64,000 nt of DNA from Runella slithyformis DSM 19594 (GTDB lineage Bacteria > Bacteroidota > Bacteroidia > Cytophagales > Spirosomataceae), in assembly GCF_000218895.1 (NCBI RefSeq), contig NC_015703.1, positions 681,501 to 745,500 on the forward strand. The letters run 5' to 3'. Shown in pieces: positions 47,340 through 55,888 of this stretch. Below the pieces are notes generated by a model that made no database searches, was not told the origin of the DNA, and saw nothing but the letters and a program-made list of their open reading frames with translations. Within the stretch, counting starts at the first letter, position 1. Each line of letters opens with the position of its first letter. The position numbers and the translations under genes were made by a program.

Positions 47340-47921
47340 TTAGAATTTTACCGTTGGCGCGGTTTGAGCGGATTGAGAAGCCTCAAAGTACCCTTTCTGG
47401 CTGAATCCAAACATTCCTGCAAACAAAGCTGCCGGGAACGTACGCACCGATTGGTTATATTCTTTTACTACGTCATTGAAATCATTACGGGCTAAACCGA
47501 TGCGGTTTTCCGTTCCTTCCAATTGCGCCTGAAGATCCAAAAAGTTTTGGTTGGCTTTCAGGTTAGGATAATTTTCAGATACGGCCAACAGGCGCGACAG
47601 CGTTCCGCTCAATTGGTCTTGGGCAGCCTGAAACTTCTGAATATTTTCGGGGGTCAACTGCTCAGCGGTAAGATTGATGGAGGTCGCCTTAGAGCGTGCT
47701 TCCATAACGGCCGAGAGCGTACTTTTTTCAAAATCAGCGGCCCCTTTGACGGTATTGACCAAGTTGGGAATCAAATCGGCACGGCGTTGATATTGCGTTT
47801 GGACTTTCGCCCAGGCACTATTGACGGTTTCATCTTTACCCACGAGGCCATTGTAGGTACTACAACCGTAGGCACCGAAAAGAAGAATAACAACGACGAC
47901 AATTATGGTGGTTTTTGACAT
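47340..47921 (-). CDS. LemA family protein
   Basis: 193 residues. N-terminal hydrophobic stretch with GAYGCSTYNGLV, possibly lipidated, then the LemA start DETVNSAWAKVQTQYQRRADLIPNLVNTVKG. The remainder is helical (QDQLSGTLSRLLAVSENYPN). Extracytoplasmic helical bundle of unknown function, commonly encoded beside TPM proteins as here. Confidence 0.92.
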   Translation of the reverse strand: MSKTTIIVVVVILLFGAYGCSTYNGLVGKDETVNSAWAKVQTQYQRRADLIPNLVNTVKGAADFEKSTLSAVMEARSKATSINLTAEQLTPENIQKFQAAQDQLSGTLSRLLAVSENYPNLKANQNFLDLQAQLEGTENRIGLARNDFNDVVKEYNQSVRTFPAALFAGMFGFSQKGYFEASQSAQTAPTVKF

Positions 47922-48072
47922 GGTAATGTTTACATTTTAGTTAACGGATGCAAATTTGCCCAAATCTAACCGTTTTGTTGAAACATTTACATAAGCGGTT
48001 ACTTTTCGTTTCAGGTATGCCTTTTTTTACTTTGCTGCTTATCTTAGGCAAGGCCAACCCAAACAGGCCTAT

Positions 48073-48160
48073 TTTCGGTTTTGCAGTTTCGGTTTTGCAG
48101 TTTTCTGTTTTTCGGTTTTTCGGTTTTACATTTTTCGGTTAAGCGTTTTGCAGTTTCGCG
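48073..48160. repeat. Short tandem repeats of TTTCGGTTTTGCAG
   Basis: Two perfect 14-nt tandem copies (48073-48086 and 48087-48100) are followed by degenerate units with TTTTTCGG and TTTTGCAGTTTCG. The stretch is upstream of lemA and downstream of the GH3-like gene. No gene is supported here. Confidence 0.55.
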
Positions 48161-48216
48161 GCTTTACCTCATGCAGGGGAGGTACAACCGATACCGGGCA
48201 GACGCAAGGCCTGCCC

Positions 48217-49746
48217 CTACTTTGTTTCATACACCATCTCCAGAATGCCGTCTAAATATTCACGGGAGTTGCTAAGGCGAGGCACTTTGTTTTGTCCACC
48301 CAATTTGCCGCGCTGCCCCATCCATTTATAGAACGTGCCCGACGGAACACTGTGAATTAACGGCATCAACAACGCCAAATCCATATAACGTTTGGCATCA
48401 TAGTCAGAATTGGCTTCGCGAAGGCGCGAATCCAGCAATGCACAGAAGGTATCCCAATCAGACGGCATTCGACTGAATTCAATAATCCATTCATGGCGCC
48501 CCTTTTTGCCGTCGTTCATGTAGACGGGACCGGCCGTATAATCATTAATAACGGCACCGGTGTGTTCGCAGGCATACGTAATGGCCGAATCGGCATTTTC
48601 AATGATCAATTCTTCACCAAAAGCATTGATAAAATGTTTGGTGCGGCCGCTGATCTTGATTCGGAACGGATTTTTAGAAGTAAACTTAATGGTATCTCCG
48701 ATTTGATATCTCCATAGGCCACTGTTAGTGGAGATCACAAGGGCGTAGTTTTTATCCAATTCCACTTCTTCGAGTGTCAGCGCATGTGGGTGCGATTTTT
48801 CCCATTCTTCCACAGGCACAAATTCGTAGAAAATTCCGTAATCAAGCATCAAAAGCATTTCGCCGGGGTGGGCCAAATCGTCCTGAAGCGCAAAAAAGCC
48901 TTCCGACGCATTGTAGGTTTCCATGTAGGTAACCTTATCGCTCGGAAAATATTTCTTCATGAACAATTCACGGTATGGCTGAAATGCCACCGCTCCGTGA
49001 ATAAACACTTCAAAATTAGGCCATACTTCCAGCATATTTTTAGCGCCCCGCTCTTCCATGATGCGGTCCAGCAGGACGATGGTCCAGGTAGGTACGCCCA
49101 GTATACTGGTCACGTTTTCCTGGGCACAGATGTCGGCCATTTTCACGAGTTTCTCTTCCCATTTATCCATCAAGGCCACTTCAATGGGCGGCGTCCGCAG
49201 ATACTCCGCCCACGTGGGCAGATTGCGCATGATCACCGCCGACACATCCCCCACCATTCCGCCTTCCGCATGAAAGGGATTGTCGTGTAAACTGCCTCCG
49301 ATAGAAAGCCCTTTGCCCTCAAATACGAGCGAATTCGGGCGGTTTTGAGCATACAGCGTCATGACATCCTTACCGCCCCGGTAGTGGCAGTCTTCCAGCG
49401 ATTCGGGGGTAATGGGCAAATATTTACTGCGCGAATTGGTGGTTCCCGATGATTTCGAAAACCATTCCACATCCGATGGCCAAAGCACATTTTGTTCGCC
49501 GGCGAGTACTCGTTCGATGTAAGGATAGAAGTCTTCGTAGGTAGAGATTGGCACCCGCTCGCGGTACTGTCTGATGTTCTGAATGCTGTCATAACGATAC
49601 CTGATGCCCCAGTCGGTATAACGGGCCGCTTCGATCAGCTCGTGAAAAACCTGATGCTGAACCTCAATAGGATGCGCTTTGAAATGCTCGATGCGTTCGG
49701 CACGGCGTTTCATAAAGAATAGGAGTATATCGTTCAGAAGTGGCAC
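48217..49746 (-). CDS. GH3-like acyl-adenylating amidosynthetase
   Basis: 509 residues. Family segments: VEWFSKSSGTTNSRSKYLP (ATP/AMP-binding S-S-G-T-T), TYMETYNASEGFFALQDD, VISTNSGLWRYQIGDTIKF and RTKHFINAFGEEL. These mark the GH3 auxin-responsive family; plant members conjugate amino acids to auxin or jasmonate via acyl-AMP. Bacterial substrates are unknown. The gene stands alone, between a tandem-repeat stretch and the glycerophosphodiesterase gene, so the neighbours give no hint about the acid. Confidence 0.88.
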   Translation of the reverse strand: MPLLNDILLFFMKRRAERIEHFKAHPIEVQHQVFHELIEAARYTDWGIRYRYDSIQNIRQYRERVPISTYEDFYPYIERVLAGEQNVLWPSDVEWFSKSSGTTNSRSKYLPITPESLEDCHYRGGKDVMTLYAQNRPNSLVFEGKGLSIGGSLHDNPFHAEGGMVGDVSAVIMRNLPTWAEYLRTPPIEVALMDKWEEKLVKMADICAQENVTSILGVPTWTIVLLDRIMEERGAKNMLEVWPNFEVFIHGAVAFQPYRELFMKKYFPSDKVTYMETYNASEGFFALQDDLAHPGEMLLMLDYGIFYEFVPVEEWEKSHPHALTLEEVELDKNYALVISTNSGLWRYQIGDTIKFTSKNPFRIKISGRTKHFINAFGEELIIENADSAITYACEHTGAVINDYTAGPVYMNDGKKGRHEWIIEFSRMPSDWDTFCALLDSRLREANSDYDAKRYMDLALLMPLIHSVPSGTFYKWMGQRGKLGGQNKVPRLSNSREYLDGILEMVYETK

Positions 49747-49835
49747 GGAACAATCTGATTTGTTGTGTCAAACATAAAGAAAAGAACCGAATGAAACACG
49801 TATTCTATTCATCATCAAAAAAATCATACCTGTAC

Positions 49836-50687
49836 TCAGCGGGGAATTCGATCCGGATAATCCGTAATGATCCCATCTACCCCCATATTTTGAATACGTC
49901 GCATTTCTGCGGTCGTATTGACCGTCCAGGGAATTACTTTCATGCCCCGATCATGCAGCATCTGTACTTTTTCGGAAGTTAACAACTGAAAATAAGGGCT
50001 GTACACCTCGGGGAGAAACCCCAATTTTTCCAAATTTCGGTCAATTCCTTTTAAGTTGCTCACCAACGCCGCCAACGTTACTTTTTGGTAATTCCCCGCT
50101 TCTATTTGTTGCTTCCAATACCTTAGAACCGCAAAGTCAAAACTTTGCACAATAACGCGGTCGACGGGCAATGACCGGATAATTTCGGCATACACCAAAT
50201 CGGAAAAAACCGACGGTTGAGGCTGCGATTGATCATACTCACTCTCTTCGCTTTTGATCTCAATATTATACCAAAATAACGGAATATTTTTATCTTTTCG
50301 GTAGGATTCAACGGCTTGAATCATTTCACTCAAAAGCGGCTTAGCGACTTTTATTTTTTGCTGCTGCGGAAAATCAGGATTGCCCTTGCTTCCCACATCG
50401 TAGCCTTTTATCTCATCATAGGTCAATTCATACAAATTAATCTTAGGACTTCGGGGCACCGGCCGGCCGTTTGGGTCAATGGAGAAATCAGGATGAAAAT
50501 ACGGTTCATGCGATACCACCACCCGGCGGTCTTTAGAGATAACGACGTCTAATTCAAGGGTAGTTACTCCCAAATCAAGGGCTTTCAAAAAAGCGGGGAT
50601 AGTGTTTTCGGGCATTAATCCGCGACAGCCGCGATGCCCCTGCCAATTAAAATCAGCCGTCTGAGCAATAGATAGTTGCATAAACAT
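49836..50687 (-). CDS. Glycerophosphodiester phosphodiesterase
   Basis: 283 residues. Catalytic motif near the start: FNWQGHRGCRGLMPENTIPAF (HR...E) and TTLELDVVISKDRRVVVSHEP (ExD...H). The C-terminus GVDGIITDYPDRI closes the TIM barrel. It cleaves glycerophosphodiesters to glycerol 3-phosphate and alcohol. The frame before MFMQLSIAQ continues with hydrophobic residues GILFFI but no ATG, and a nearby ATG (50728) opens another frame with MKIRS; the signal peptide may be split by a frameshift or use a rare start. Confidence 0.88.
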   Translation of the reverse strand: MFMQLSIAQTADFNWQGHRGCRGLMPENTIPAFLKALDLGVTTLELDVVISKDRRVVVSHEPYFHPDFSIDPNGRPVPRSPKINLYELTYDEIKGYDVGSKGNPDFPQQQKIKVAKPLLSEMIQAVESYRKDKNIPLFWYNIEIKSEESEYDQSQPQPSVFSDLVYAEIIRSLPVDRVIVQSFDFAVLRYWKQQIEAGNYQKVTLAALVSNLKGIDRNLEKLGFLPEVYSPYFQLLTSEKVQMLHDRGMKVIPWTVNTTAEMRRIQNMGVDGIITDYPDRIPR

Positions 50688-50849
50688 TATAAAGAAAAGA
50701 ATTCCTGTCCTAAAGAACGAATTTTCATCAGGCGCATTTTCCGGGTGCTGTGCAAAGCTAATTATTTATCATAAATCTATCGAAAAGTAAGGCAATTGTC
50801 TTCATCAAAGGCCGCCTGAACGACGGGCATATTTTTTATCACAAACTTT

Positions 50850-50879
50850 TTGCATGGAAAAATTATTCCGCTACTTTTG
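50850..50879 (+). promoter_or_regulatory. Promoter of the leuA leader (TTG-N19-TACTTTTG)
   Basis: TTG (50850-50852) and TACTTTTG (50872-50879) with exactly 19 nt between: an excellent match to the Bacteroidota housekeeping promoter. The start site would fall near 50886, giving a leader of about 220 nt before leuA. The same arrangement precedes tRNA-Leu. Confidence 0.75.
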
Positions 50880-50919
50880 TAGAAGAAATACGCGTTGAGC
50901 GAAAATTCGCAACACCCTA

Positions 50920-50976
50920 ATGAACATACAATCGTCCATTATACCGACCCGAATGCTACTCACTCAACCGGTGTGA
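50920..50976 (+). CDS. leuA leader peptide (attenuator peptide)
   Basis: An 18-codon ORF from ATG 50920: MNIQSSIIPTRMLLTQPV, stop TGA. It holds three Ile, two adjacent Leu (CTA CTC, 50956-50961) and a terminal Val, in keeping with sensing of charged branched-chain tRNAs. It lies after a strong promoter and before a terminator, upstream of leuA. Stalling at the Leu pair would cover the first arm of the pause hairpin. Strong by context; too short for a coding statistic on its own. Confidence 0.72.
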   Translation: MNIQSSIIPTRMLLTQPV

Positions 50977-51031
50977 GAAGGGGAAGTTTTGTGAAATAAA
51001 AAACCCTTTCTCGGCCGAGAAAGGGTTTTTT
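50959..51031 (+). promoter_or_regulatory. Transcription attenuator of leuA
   Basis: Three competing helices. Pause stem: CTCAC (50959-50963) with GTGAG (50973-50977). Antiterminator: GAGAAGGGG (50975-50983) with CCCTTTCTC (51004-51012), nine pairs with one G-U. Terminator: a 14-bp perfect palindrome around 51001-51028 (AAACCCTTTCTCGG/CCGAGAAAGGGTTT) followed by T. The second stem shares bases with both others, as classical attenuation needs. When leucyl-tRNA is scarce the ribosome stalls, the antiterminator forms and leuA is read. Confidence 0.7.
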
Positions 51032-51104
51032 ATGAAATTACATTAATTTTGACAAAGTTTAACCCAAAAAGTACAACTCAATAATCAATCCCTCTTTACA
51101 AACA

Positions 51105-52259
51105 ATGAGCCAGAGAGTTCAAATTTTCGACACTACATTGCGCGACGGCGAACAGGTTCCCGGTTGCCAATTGACCACCGATGAAAAAATTGTTGTCGCC
51201 AAAGAACTCGAAAAGCTGGGTGTTGACGTAATCGAAGCGGGTTTTCCGATTTCGAGCCCCGGTGATTTTCGCTCAGTGGTAGAAATTTCGAAGGCTGTCC
51301 GCATCCCCGTCATTTGCGCGCTCTCGCGGGCTGTCAAAGGGGATATTGATGCGGCCGGGGAAGCCCTCGCCTACGCCAAACACAAACGTATCCATACGGG
51401 ACTCGGCTCGTCGGATATTCATATTCAGCATAAATTCAACAGCACCCGCGAAAAAATCGTTGAGCAGGCGATCAGCGCCGTGAAACACGCCAAAAGCTAC
51501 GTAGAGGATGTAGAATTTTACTGCGAAGATGCCGGCCGTGCCGATCTGGCTTTTTTAGCTCATCTGGTAGAATCAGTCATTAAAGCGGGAGCAACGGTGG
51601 TTAATATACCGGATACCACGGGTTATTGTTTGCCTCACCAATACGGCGAGCGCATCAGGTATATTTTCGAACACGCCTCCAACGCCCATCAGGCTACGAT
51701 CTCCATTCACTGCCACAACGACCTCGGCCTGGCAACGGCCAATACACTGGCGGGCGTGATGAACGGTGCCCGTCAGGTAGAAGTCACCATGAACGGCATC
51801 GGTGAACGCGCCGGAAATACCTCACTGGAAGAAGTGGTTATGGCGCTTCGTGTACACAAGGAATTGGGCTACGACACCGGCATTAATTCTGAGTTGCTGT
51901 ATCCTACGAGCCAATTGGTTTCTAAAATGATGCGCATGCCCGTACAGGCCAACAAAGCCATTGTGGGCCGTAACGCCTTTGCCCACTCGTCGGGTATTCA
52001 TCAGGACGGTTTTCTCAAACACACACTCAACTACGAGATCATGAGTCCTACCGACGTAGGCGTCGATAAGTCTATGATCGTGCTGACCGCCCGCAGTGGC
52101 CGCCACGCGCTCAAGCACCGTTTGGAGTTGTTGGGATTTGCTTTTGAAAAACCCGTATTGGACGAACTCTACAAGCGATTCCTCGATGTAGCCGACATCA
52201 AAAAAGAAGTAAACGATAAAGATCTGGTTGAATTGGCCCGCGAAGCGGTTGTGGCATAA
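51105..52259 (+). CDS. leuA: 2-isopropylmalate synthase (short form)
   Basis: 384 residues. TIM-barrel marks: [20 protein letters not shown], then [20 protein letters not shown] (metal-binding His pair) and [18 protein letters not shown]. The [12 protein letters not shown] segment follows. It condenses acetyl-CoA with 2-oxoisovalerate in leucine synthesis. The protein lacks the C-terminal LeuA regulatory domain of about 120 residues, so leucine feedback through that domain is unlikely; control may rest on the leader attenuator. No other leu genes are in the window. Citramalate or homocitrate synthase is a less likely alternative. Confidence 0.9.
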   Translation: MSQRVQIFDTTLRDGEQVPGCQLTTDEKIVVAKELEKLGVDVIEAGFPISSPGDFRSVVEISKAVRIPVICALSRAVKGDIDAAGEALAYAKHKRIHTGLGSSDIHIQHKFNSTREKIVEQAISAVKHAKSYVEDVEFYCEDAGRADLAFLAHLVESVIKAGATVVNIPDTTGYCLPHQYGERIRYIFEHASNAHQATISIHCHNDLGLATANTLAGVMNGARQVEVTMNGIGERAGNTSLEEVVMALRVHKELGYDTGINSELLYPTSQLVSKMMRMPVQANKAIVGRNAFAHSSGIHQDGFLKHTLNYEIMSPTDVGVDKSMIVLTARSGRHALKHRLELLGFAFEKPVLDELYKRFLDVADIKKEVNDKDLVELAREAVVA

Positions 52260-52301
52260 GCGTTCCTTCTCAACCGAAAAATGTAAAATAGTAAACAGAA
52301 A

Positions 52302-52337
52302 AACCGCGAAAGAACTTTGCGGTTTTGTTTTTTTAGG
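52302..52337 (+). terminator. Terminator of leuA
   Basis: AACCGCGAAAG / CTTTGCGGTT stem with one bulge and a 2-nt loop, followed by TTGTTTTTTT on the plus strand. It lies about 45 nt after the leuA stop. Confidence 0.8.
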
Positions 52338-52374
52338 AGTATTGCAAACAACGAATTGACTAAAGCCTCAATAA

Positions 52375-54027
52375 TTAATCCCTCAATTCGCCGATAATCG
52401 TTCGTGTTTTCACCGCATTTGTTCCCAAAATCATATCGGCGGCTTTCTCGCCGATCATGATACACGTGGCATTGGTATTGCCCGCAATGATGCGCGGCAT
52501 GATCGACGCATCAGCCACGCGCAGGCCTTCGATTCCTTTGACCCTCAACTGAGAGTCTACCACGGCCATTTCGTCCGTCCCCATTTTGCAGGTTCCTACG
52601 GGATGGTACACCGTTTCCAACACGGTTTTAATGTGCAGGATCAGTTCATCATCCGAACTGCGGTGAAGCGGCAGAATAATTTCTTTGCGACACGACGCAA
52701 AGGCCGTTGCTTCCATAACTTCCAAGGTTTTTTTGGTACCCTTCAGTAAAGTGAGCAGGTCTTCTTCAGCCGACAGAAACCGAGGGTCAATGACGGGTGC
52801 ATCGAGCGGATTGGCCGAACGTATTCCCACGTATCCCACACTTTTGGGTTTGATGAGCGTCGGCAACACCGTATAGCCGCTAACGTGGGGGAAAGTATCG
52901 GGATTGTAGAAATCCGCTTTTCCGTCGTTGCCGAAATGGACCGGCGCAAAGTGCAGCTGCAAATCGACCGGATCAGGGCCGTCATTGATTTTCAGAAACG
53001 CACTCGCTTCCAGCGGACTGATGGTCAGGGGGCCTTTTTTAAAAAGCAAATATTGTGCAAGGCCTTTGAGTTGATTCAGGGGCTTGAGGGCATTGTTGGC
53101 CGTTGGCACGGTCGAAAGTGCACTTACGCCCGTAAACAAATGATCCTGCAAGTTTTTTCCTACACCGGGCAACTCTTTCTTCACTTCTATTCCATGGCGC
53201 GTTAACTCTTCGCGCGCCCCTATGCCCGAAAGCATCAGCAACTGAGGCGAATTGAATGCCCCCGCCGACAAAATAACTTCCTTCTCCGCATAGGCTTTTT
53301 CAGTGGTGTTTTTGCCCGTCAAAAATTCAACGCCGACGGCGCGGTCATTTTCGATCAAAATTCGGCGAGTATGCGCCCGGGTAATGATTTTCAGGTTGGG
53401 TCGTTGCAAAATCGGTCGCAAAAATGCCGCCGCCGTGCTGCATCGCTTTTGGTCTTTGATGGTAAACTGAAGCAATCCCGCGCCGGTTTGTTCGGCCCCG
53501 TTGCAATCATGATTTTCGGGAATTCCGTTTTCAGCACAGGCTTTCACAAAGGCATCAGCTACGGGCGTGCGGTATACCTGCGCATACGTCACATTGAGCG
53601 GTCCGCCCTGGCCGTGGTAACGGTTATGGATCTGCTCGTTATTTTCTGATTTGGTAAAATAGGGCAATATAGACTCATACTCCCAGCCTTCATTGCCTAA
53701 GGCCGCCCACTCGTCATAATCGGCGCGATTGCCGCGCACGTAGGCCATGGCATTGGTAGAACTGCTCCCGCCCAAGGTCTTTCCCCTCGGAAGGTATATT
53801 TTACGGTTCAACACTCCCGGCTGCGGCTCCGTCTCAAAGCCCCAATCCACTTCCGTGCGGTTTAGTTTGGAGTAGGCAGCCGGAATATGAATTTCCATTT
53901 TTTTGTCGGGCCCGCCCGCTTCCAACAGCAGCACCCGGTTTTCGGGGTCTTCAGAGAGGCGATTGGCCAGCACACATCCCGCAGAGCCCGCACCGATGAT
54001 GATGTAATCAAAAGTCATTTCCGTCAA
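52375..54027 (-). CDS. GMC family FAD oxidoreductase (choline dehydrogenase-like)
   Basis: 550 residues. FAD-binding start FDYIIIGAGSAGCVLANRLS with EDPENRVLLLEAGG; GMC signatures LPRGKTLGGSSSTNAMAYVRG and ILSAGAFNSPQLLMLSGIG. C-terminal active-site region: VYHPVGTCKMGTDEMAVV, whose His is the catalytic base, and NTNATCIMIGEKAADMIL. It oxidises a primary alcohol, substrate uncertain; no betaine aldehyde dehydrogenase gene is near, so a choline role is not supported by context. Confidence 0.92.
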   Translation of the reverse strand: MTEMTFDYIIIGAGSAGCVLANRLSEDPENRVLLLEAGGPDKKMEIHIPAAYSKLNRTEVDWGFETEPQPGVLNRKIYLPRGKTLGGSSSTNAMAYVRGNRADYDEWAALGNEGWEYESILPYFTKSENNEQIHNRYHGQGGPLNVTYAQVYRTPVADAFVKACAENGIPENHDCNGAEQTGAGLLQFTIKDQKRCSTAAAFLRPILQRPNLKIITRAHTRRILIENDRAVGVEFLTGKNTTEKAYAEKEVILSAGAFNSPQLLMLSGIGAREELTRHGIEVKKELPGVGKNLQDHLFTGVSALSTVPTANNALKPLNQLKGLAQYLLFKKGPLTISPLEASAFLKINDGPDPVDLQLHFAPVHFGNDGKADFYNPDTFPHVSGYTVLPTLIKPKSVGYVGIRSANPLDAPVIDPRFLSAEEDLLTLLKGTKKTLEVMEATAFASCRKEIILPLHRSSDDELILHIKTVLETVYHPVGTCKMGTDEMAVVDSQLRVKGIEGLRVADASIMPRIIAGNTNATCIMIGEKAADMILGTNAVKTRTIIGELRD

Positions 54028-54079
54028 AGGGTTTAGTTTGTGGGAAATGTACTAATTTTTCTGCAAATTATATAGTAAT

Positions 54080-54145
54080 CACGCAAAGGCACAAAAAGGC
54101 AAAGACAGCATATATCCGTTCTTTGCCCCCCTGCGCCTTTGCGTG
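54080..54145. repeat. Dispersed inverted repeat, CACGCAAAGG family
   Basis: Arms CACGCAAAGGC (54080-54090) and GCCTTTGCGTG (54135-54145), plus an inner stem GGCAAAGA/TCTTTGCC, giving a two-step cruciform. It lies between the GMC gene start and the end of the ABC/GntR operon. Shares arms with 40268-40334. Confidence 0.7.
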
Positions 54146-54147
54146 GG

Positions 54148-54819
54148 TCAGAAGGCGTTGGGCAGAGGAGATTGCAGAGCCCGGAGCCCTTTTCCGGAAA
54201 GAGACAGGGAGGCTTTATCGGAAATGTAGGTTGGAATGATCTTGTTGATATTGGCATTCTTATCACGTAAAGCAGCGCTGTCTTTCAATTTCACTTCCAA
54301 TACATCTACCATAGCATCCGCGTCGAAAACCAGCGCAGAACTATCTTTTACTTCGGCATTAATTTTTCTAAAACGGCTTTTTTGGACCAAAAGCTGACCG
54401 TTTTTTTCTATGCGCGTATTTAGTTCTTCGTTAGTATTGACACTAATATTTGCGTTGGCATTCGTAAGAATAAGCGTCGGAACGGCATGGAAGTAGGTTT
54501 CAAAATAGTTGCGCTCATTGTATTTCCCCTCTTTGGAAGAAATAAACAGCGTATCACCTTGGGCGGTAAAAGTGATCCCTTCGGAACGAACATCCTGTTT
54601 GAAACCTTGTTGGCTTTTGGTAACATACAAGGTAAAACGTACTCCCTTGGCAACGACAACTTTGATATTTTCCAAAGGGAAATCGTTGATGGGAAACACC
54701 TGATTCTTCACAAACAAAAGATGCTCTTGGTAACCCTTTTTGAAGCCCAGATTGACCAATACCTGCACAAGCAACGTACCGGCACAAAAAATCACAAACA
54801 GAACAGTGGATAATTTCAT
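54148..54819 (-). CDS. Membrane-anchored beta protein, GIN/DUF2807-like (second copy)
   Basis: 223 residues. A single N-terminal membrane anchor (MKLSTVLFVIFCAGTLLVQV), then strand-rich sequence with regular LxVxxxxx turns (SVNTNEELNTRIEKNGQLLV; KINAEVKDSSALVFDADAM) resembling beta-helix proteins of the putative auto-transporter adhesin head GIN type. It is clearly related to the next-upstream gene (same anchor, length, domain order). Last gene of the ABC/GntR operon. Function unknown; perhaps a cell-surface sensor or shield. Confidence 0.7.
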   Translation of the reverse strand: MKLSTVLFVIFCAGTLLVQVLVNLGFKKGYQEHLLFVKNQVFPINDFPLENIKVVVAKGVRFTLYVTKSQQGFKQDVRSEGITFTAQGDTLFISSKEGKYNERNYFETYFHAVPTLILTNANANISVNTNEELNTRIEKNGQLLVQKSRFRKINAEVKDSSALVFDADAMVDVLEVKLKDSAALRDKNANINKIIPTYISDKASLSLSGKGLRALQSPLPNAF

Positions 54820-54840
54820 GGTAAAATAGGTGAGAGAAAA

Positions 54841-55503
54841 TCAATTTTTATTCCGTAATTTATAGGGCCTTGCGTTAAAGCTGACATGCGTTTTATCGCC
54901 AATTTCGCCGTAGTTAACATTGCTAATCCGGGATTGTTCTTCAAAAAGTTTTGCTTCATCTTTCAACGTTAGGTGCAGATTACTGATTGTTGACCCGGCT
55001 TTAATCATAAAGCCGGATTTGTTACGTGCTTCTGCTTTAAGCTGCCGGATGGTGCATCCTTCCATAAAAAGAAAGCTTAACGATCGAATTTTTATATCCA
55101 ATGTATCAGCAGTAACAGACTTCATTACTACGGAAGTGTTTCGACAAATAAGGTTGGGGATTTTTACAAAATACAAGTCAAACGACACATTCATCGTCCG
55201 TTTCAGATTCGTAATATAGAGTGTGTCATTCTGCGCTCTGAATTCAACGAGTTTCATATCATCCTCGTCGCTGTACCGTACTTTGTATCCCTGCTGCGTT
55301 GGATGATTTTGGAGCGTAAATGCAACTCTGTCTGTCACGATGGCACTAAATGATTGATTAGCAAACTTTGCTCCAAAAGGCTGAATACGAGACTGATTAA
55401 GCAATTCAAGTTTATACGCTTCACCATATCCGAAGGCAAGCAATACTTGTAAGAGGATCGTAACGATGAGGGTAATAATGAGAATTCCGTTGGAGAGTTT
55501 CAT
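54841..55503 (-). CDS. Membrane-anchored beta protein, GIN/DUF2807-like (first copy)
   Basis: 220 residues. N-terminal anchor (MKLSNGILIITLIVTILLQV), then FSAIVTDRVAFTLQNHPTQQ, matching by eye the VVVAKGVRFTLYVTKSQQ region of the downstream copy. The later parts have regularly spaced short beta turns (SLSFLFMEGCTIRQLKAEAR) of the beta-helix type. 21 nt separate it from its partner and 17 nt from the GntR gene, so it belongs to the same transcript. Confidence 0.7.
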   Translation of the reverse strand: MKLSNGILIITLIVTILLQVLLAFGYGEAYKLELLNQSRIQPFGAKFANQSFSAIVTDRVAFTLQNHPTQQGYKVRYSDEDDMKLVEFRAQNDTLYITNLKRTMNVSFDLYFVKIPNLICRNTSVVMKSVTADTLDIKIRSLSFLFMEGCTIRQLKAEARNKSGFMIKAGSTISNLHLTLKDEAKLFEEQSRISNVNYGEIGDKTHVSFNARPYKLRNKN

Positions 55504-55520
55504 GTTTTCAGCGTTTTAGA

Positions 55521-55883
55521 TTACTGAGCCAAAAGAGCTTCGTATCGTTTTTCGAGTTCGTCAAAATCCATTCTGAGCAAGCGCATCTGCTTGAAAAAAA
55601 TCGGCAATTCGTTTTGAATAAAAGTCTCTCGTCGCCAATCCAAATAGTGTTGTTCTCCATTGGGAGTTATAAAATAACCCAAGCCTCGTTTGGTAAAAAT
55701 CACCTCACGGGTTTGGAGAAAATCGTACGTTCGCTGTACAGTGTTGGGATTTACCTCCAATTGTACCGCCAATTCTCTGATTGAGGGAATTTTATCCTCA
55801 GCCTTCCATACGTTAGTGAGTAATTGTTCCCCGATGTACTCAGCGATTTGCAAATAGATGGCCGTTTGATTATGAAAATTCAT
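55521..55883 (-). CDS. GntR family regulator, YtrA type
   Basis: 120 residues from ATG 55883 (MNFHNQTAIYLQIAEYIGEQ); an earlier in-frame codon would overlap the permease gene. The winged helix-turn-helix contains DKIPSIRELAVQLEVNPNTVQRTYDFLQT and the wing KRGLGYFITPNGE. The tail is short and helical, as in YtrA-like GntR proteins that lack a ligand domain. Located inside the operon it probably controls; the inverted repeat at 58245-58272 is the obvious candidate operator. Confidence 0.9.
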   Translation of the reverse strand: MNFHNQTAIYLQIAEYIGEQLLTNVWKAEDKIPSIRELAVQLEVNPNTVQRTYDFLQTREVIFTKRGLGYFITPNGEQHYLDWRRETFIQNELPIFFKQMRLLRMDFDELEKRYEALLAQ

Positions 55884-55888
55884 GATAC

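Noticed and set aside
51001-51031. Hairpin as a simple terminator of the upstream glycerophosphodiesterase gene
   Set aside because: That gene is on the opposite strand and reads away; the promoter, leader peptide and antiterminator place the hairpin in the leuA leader.
54148-55503. The two membrane-anchored beta proteins as one split gene
   Set aside because: Each has its own anchor, full domain and start; they are a tandem duplication, not a broken gene.
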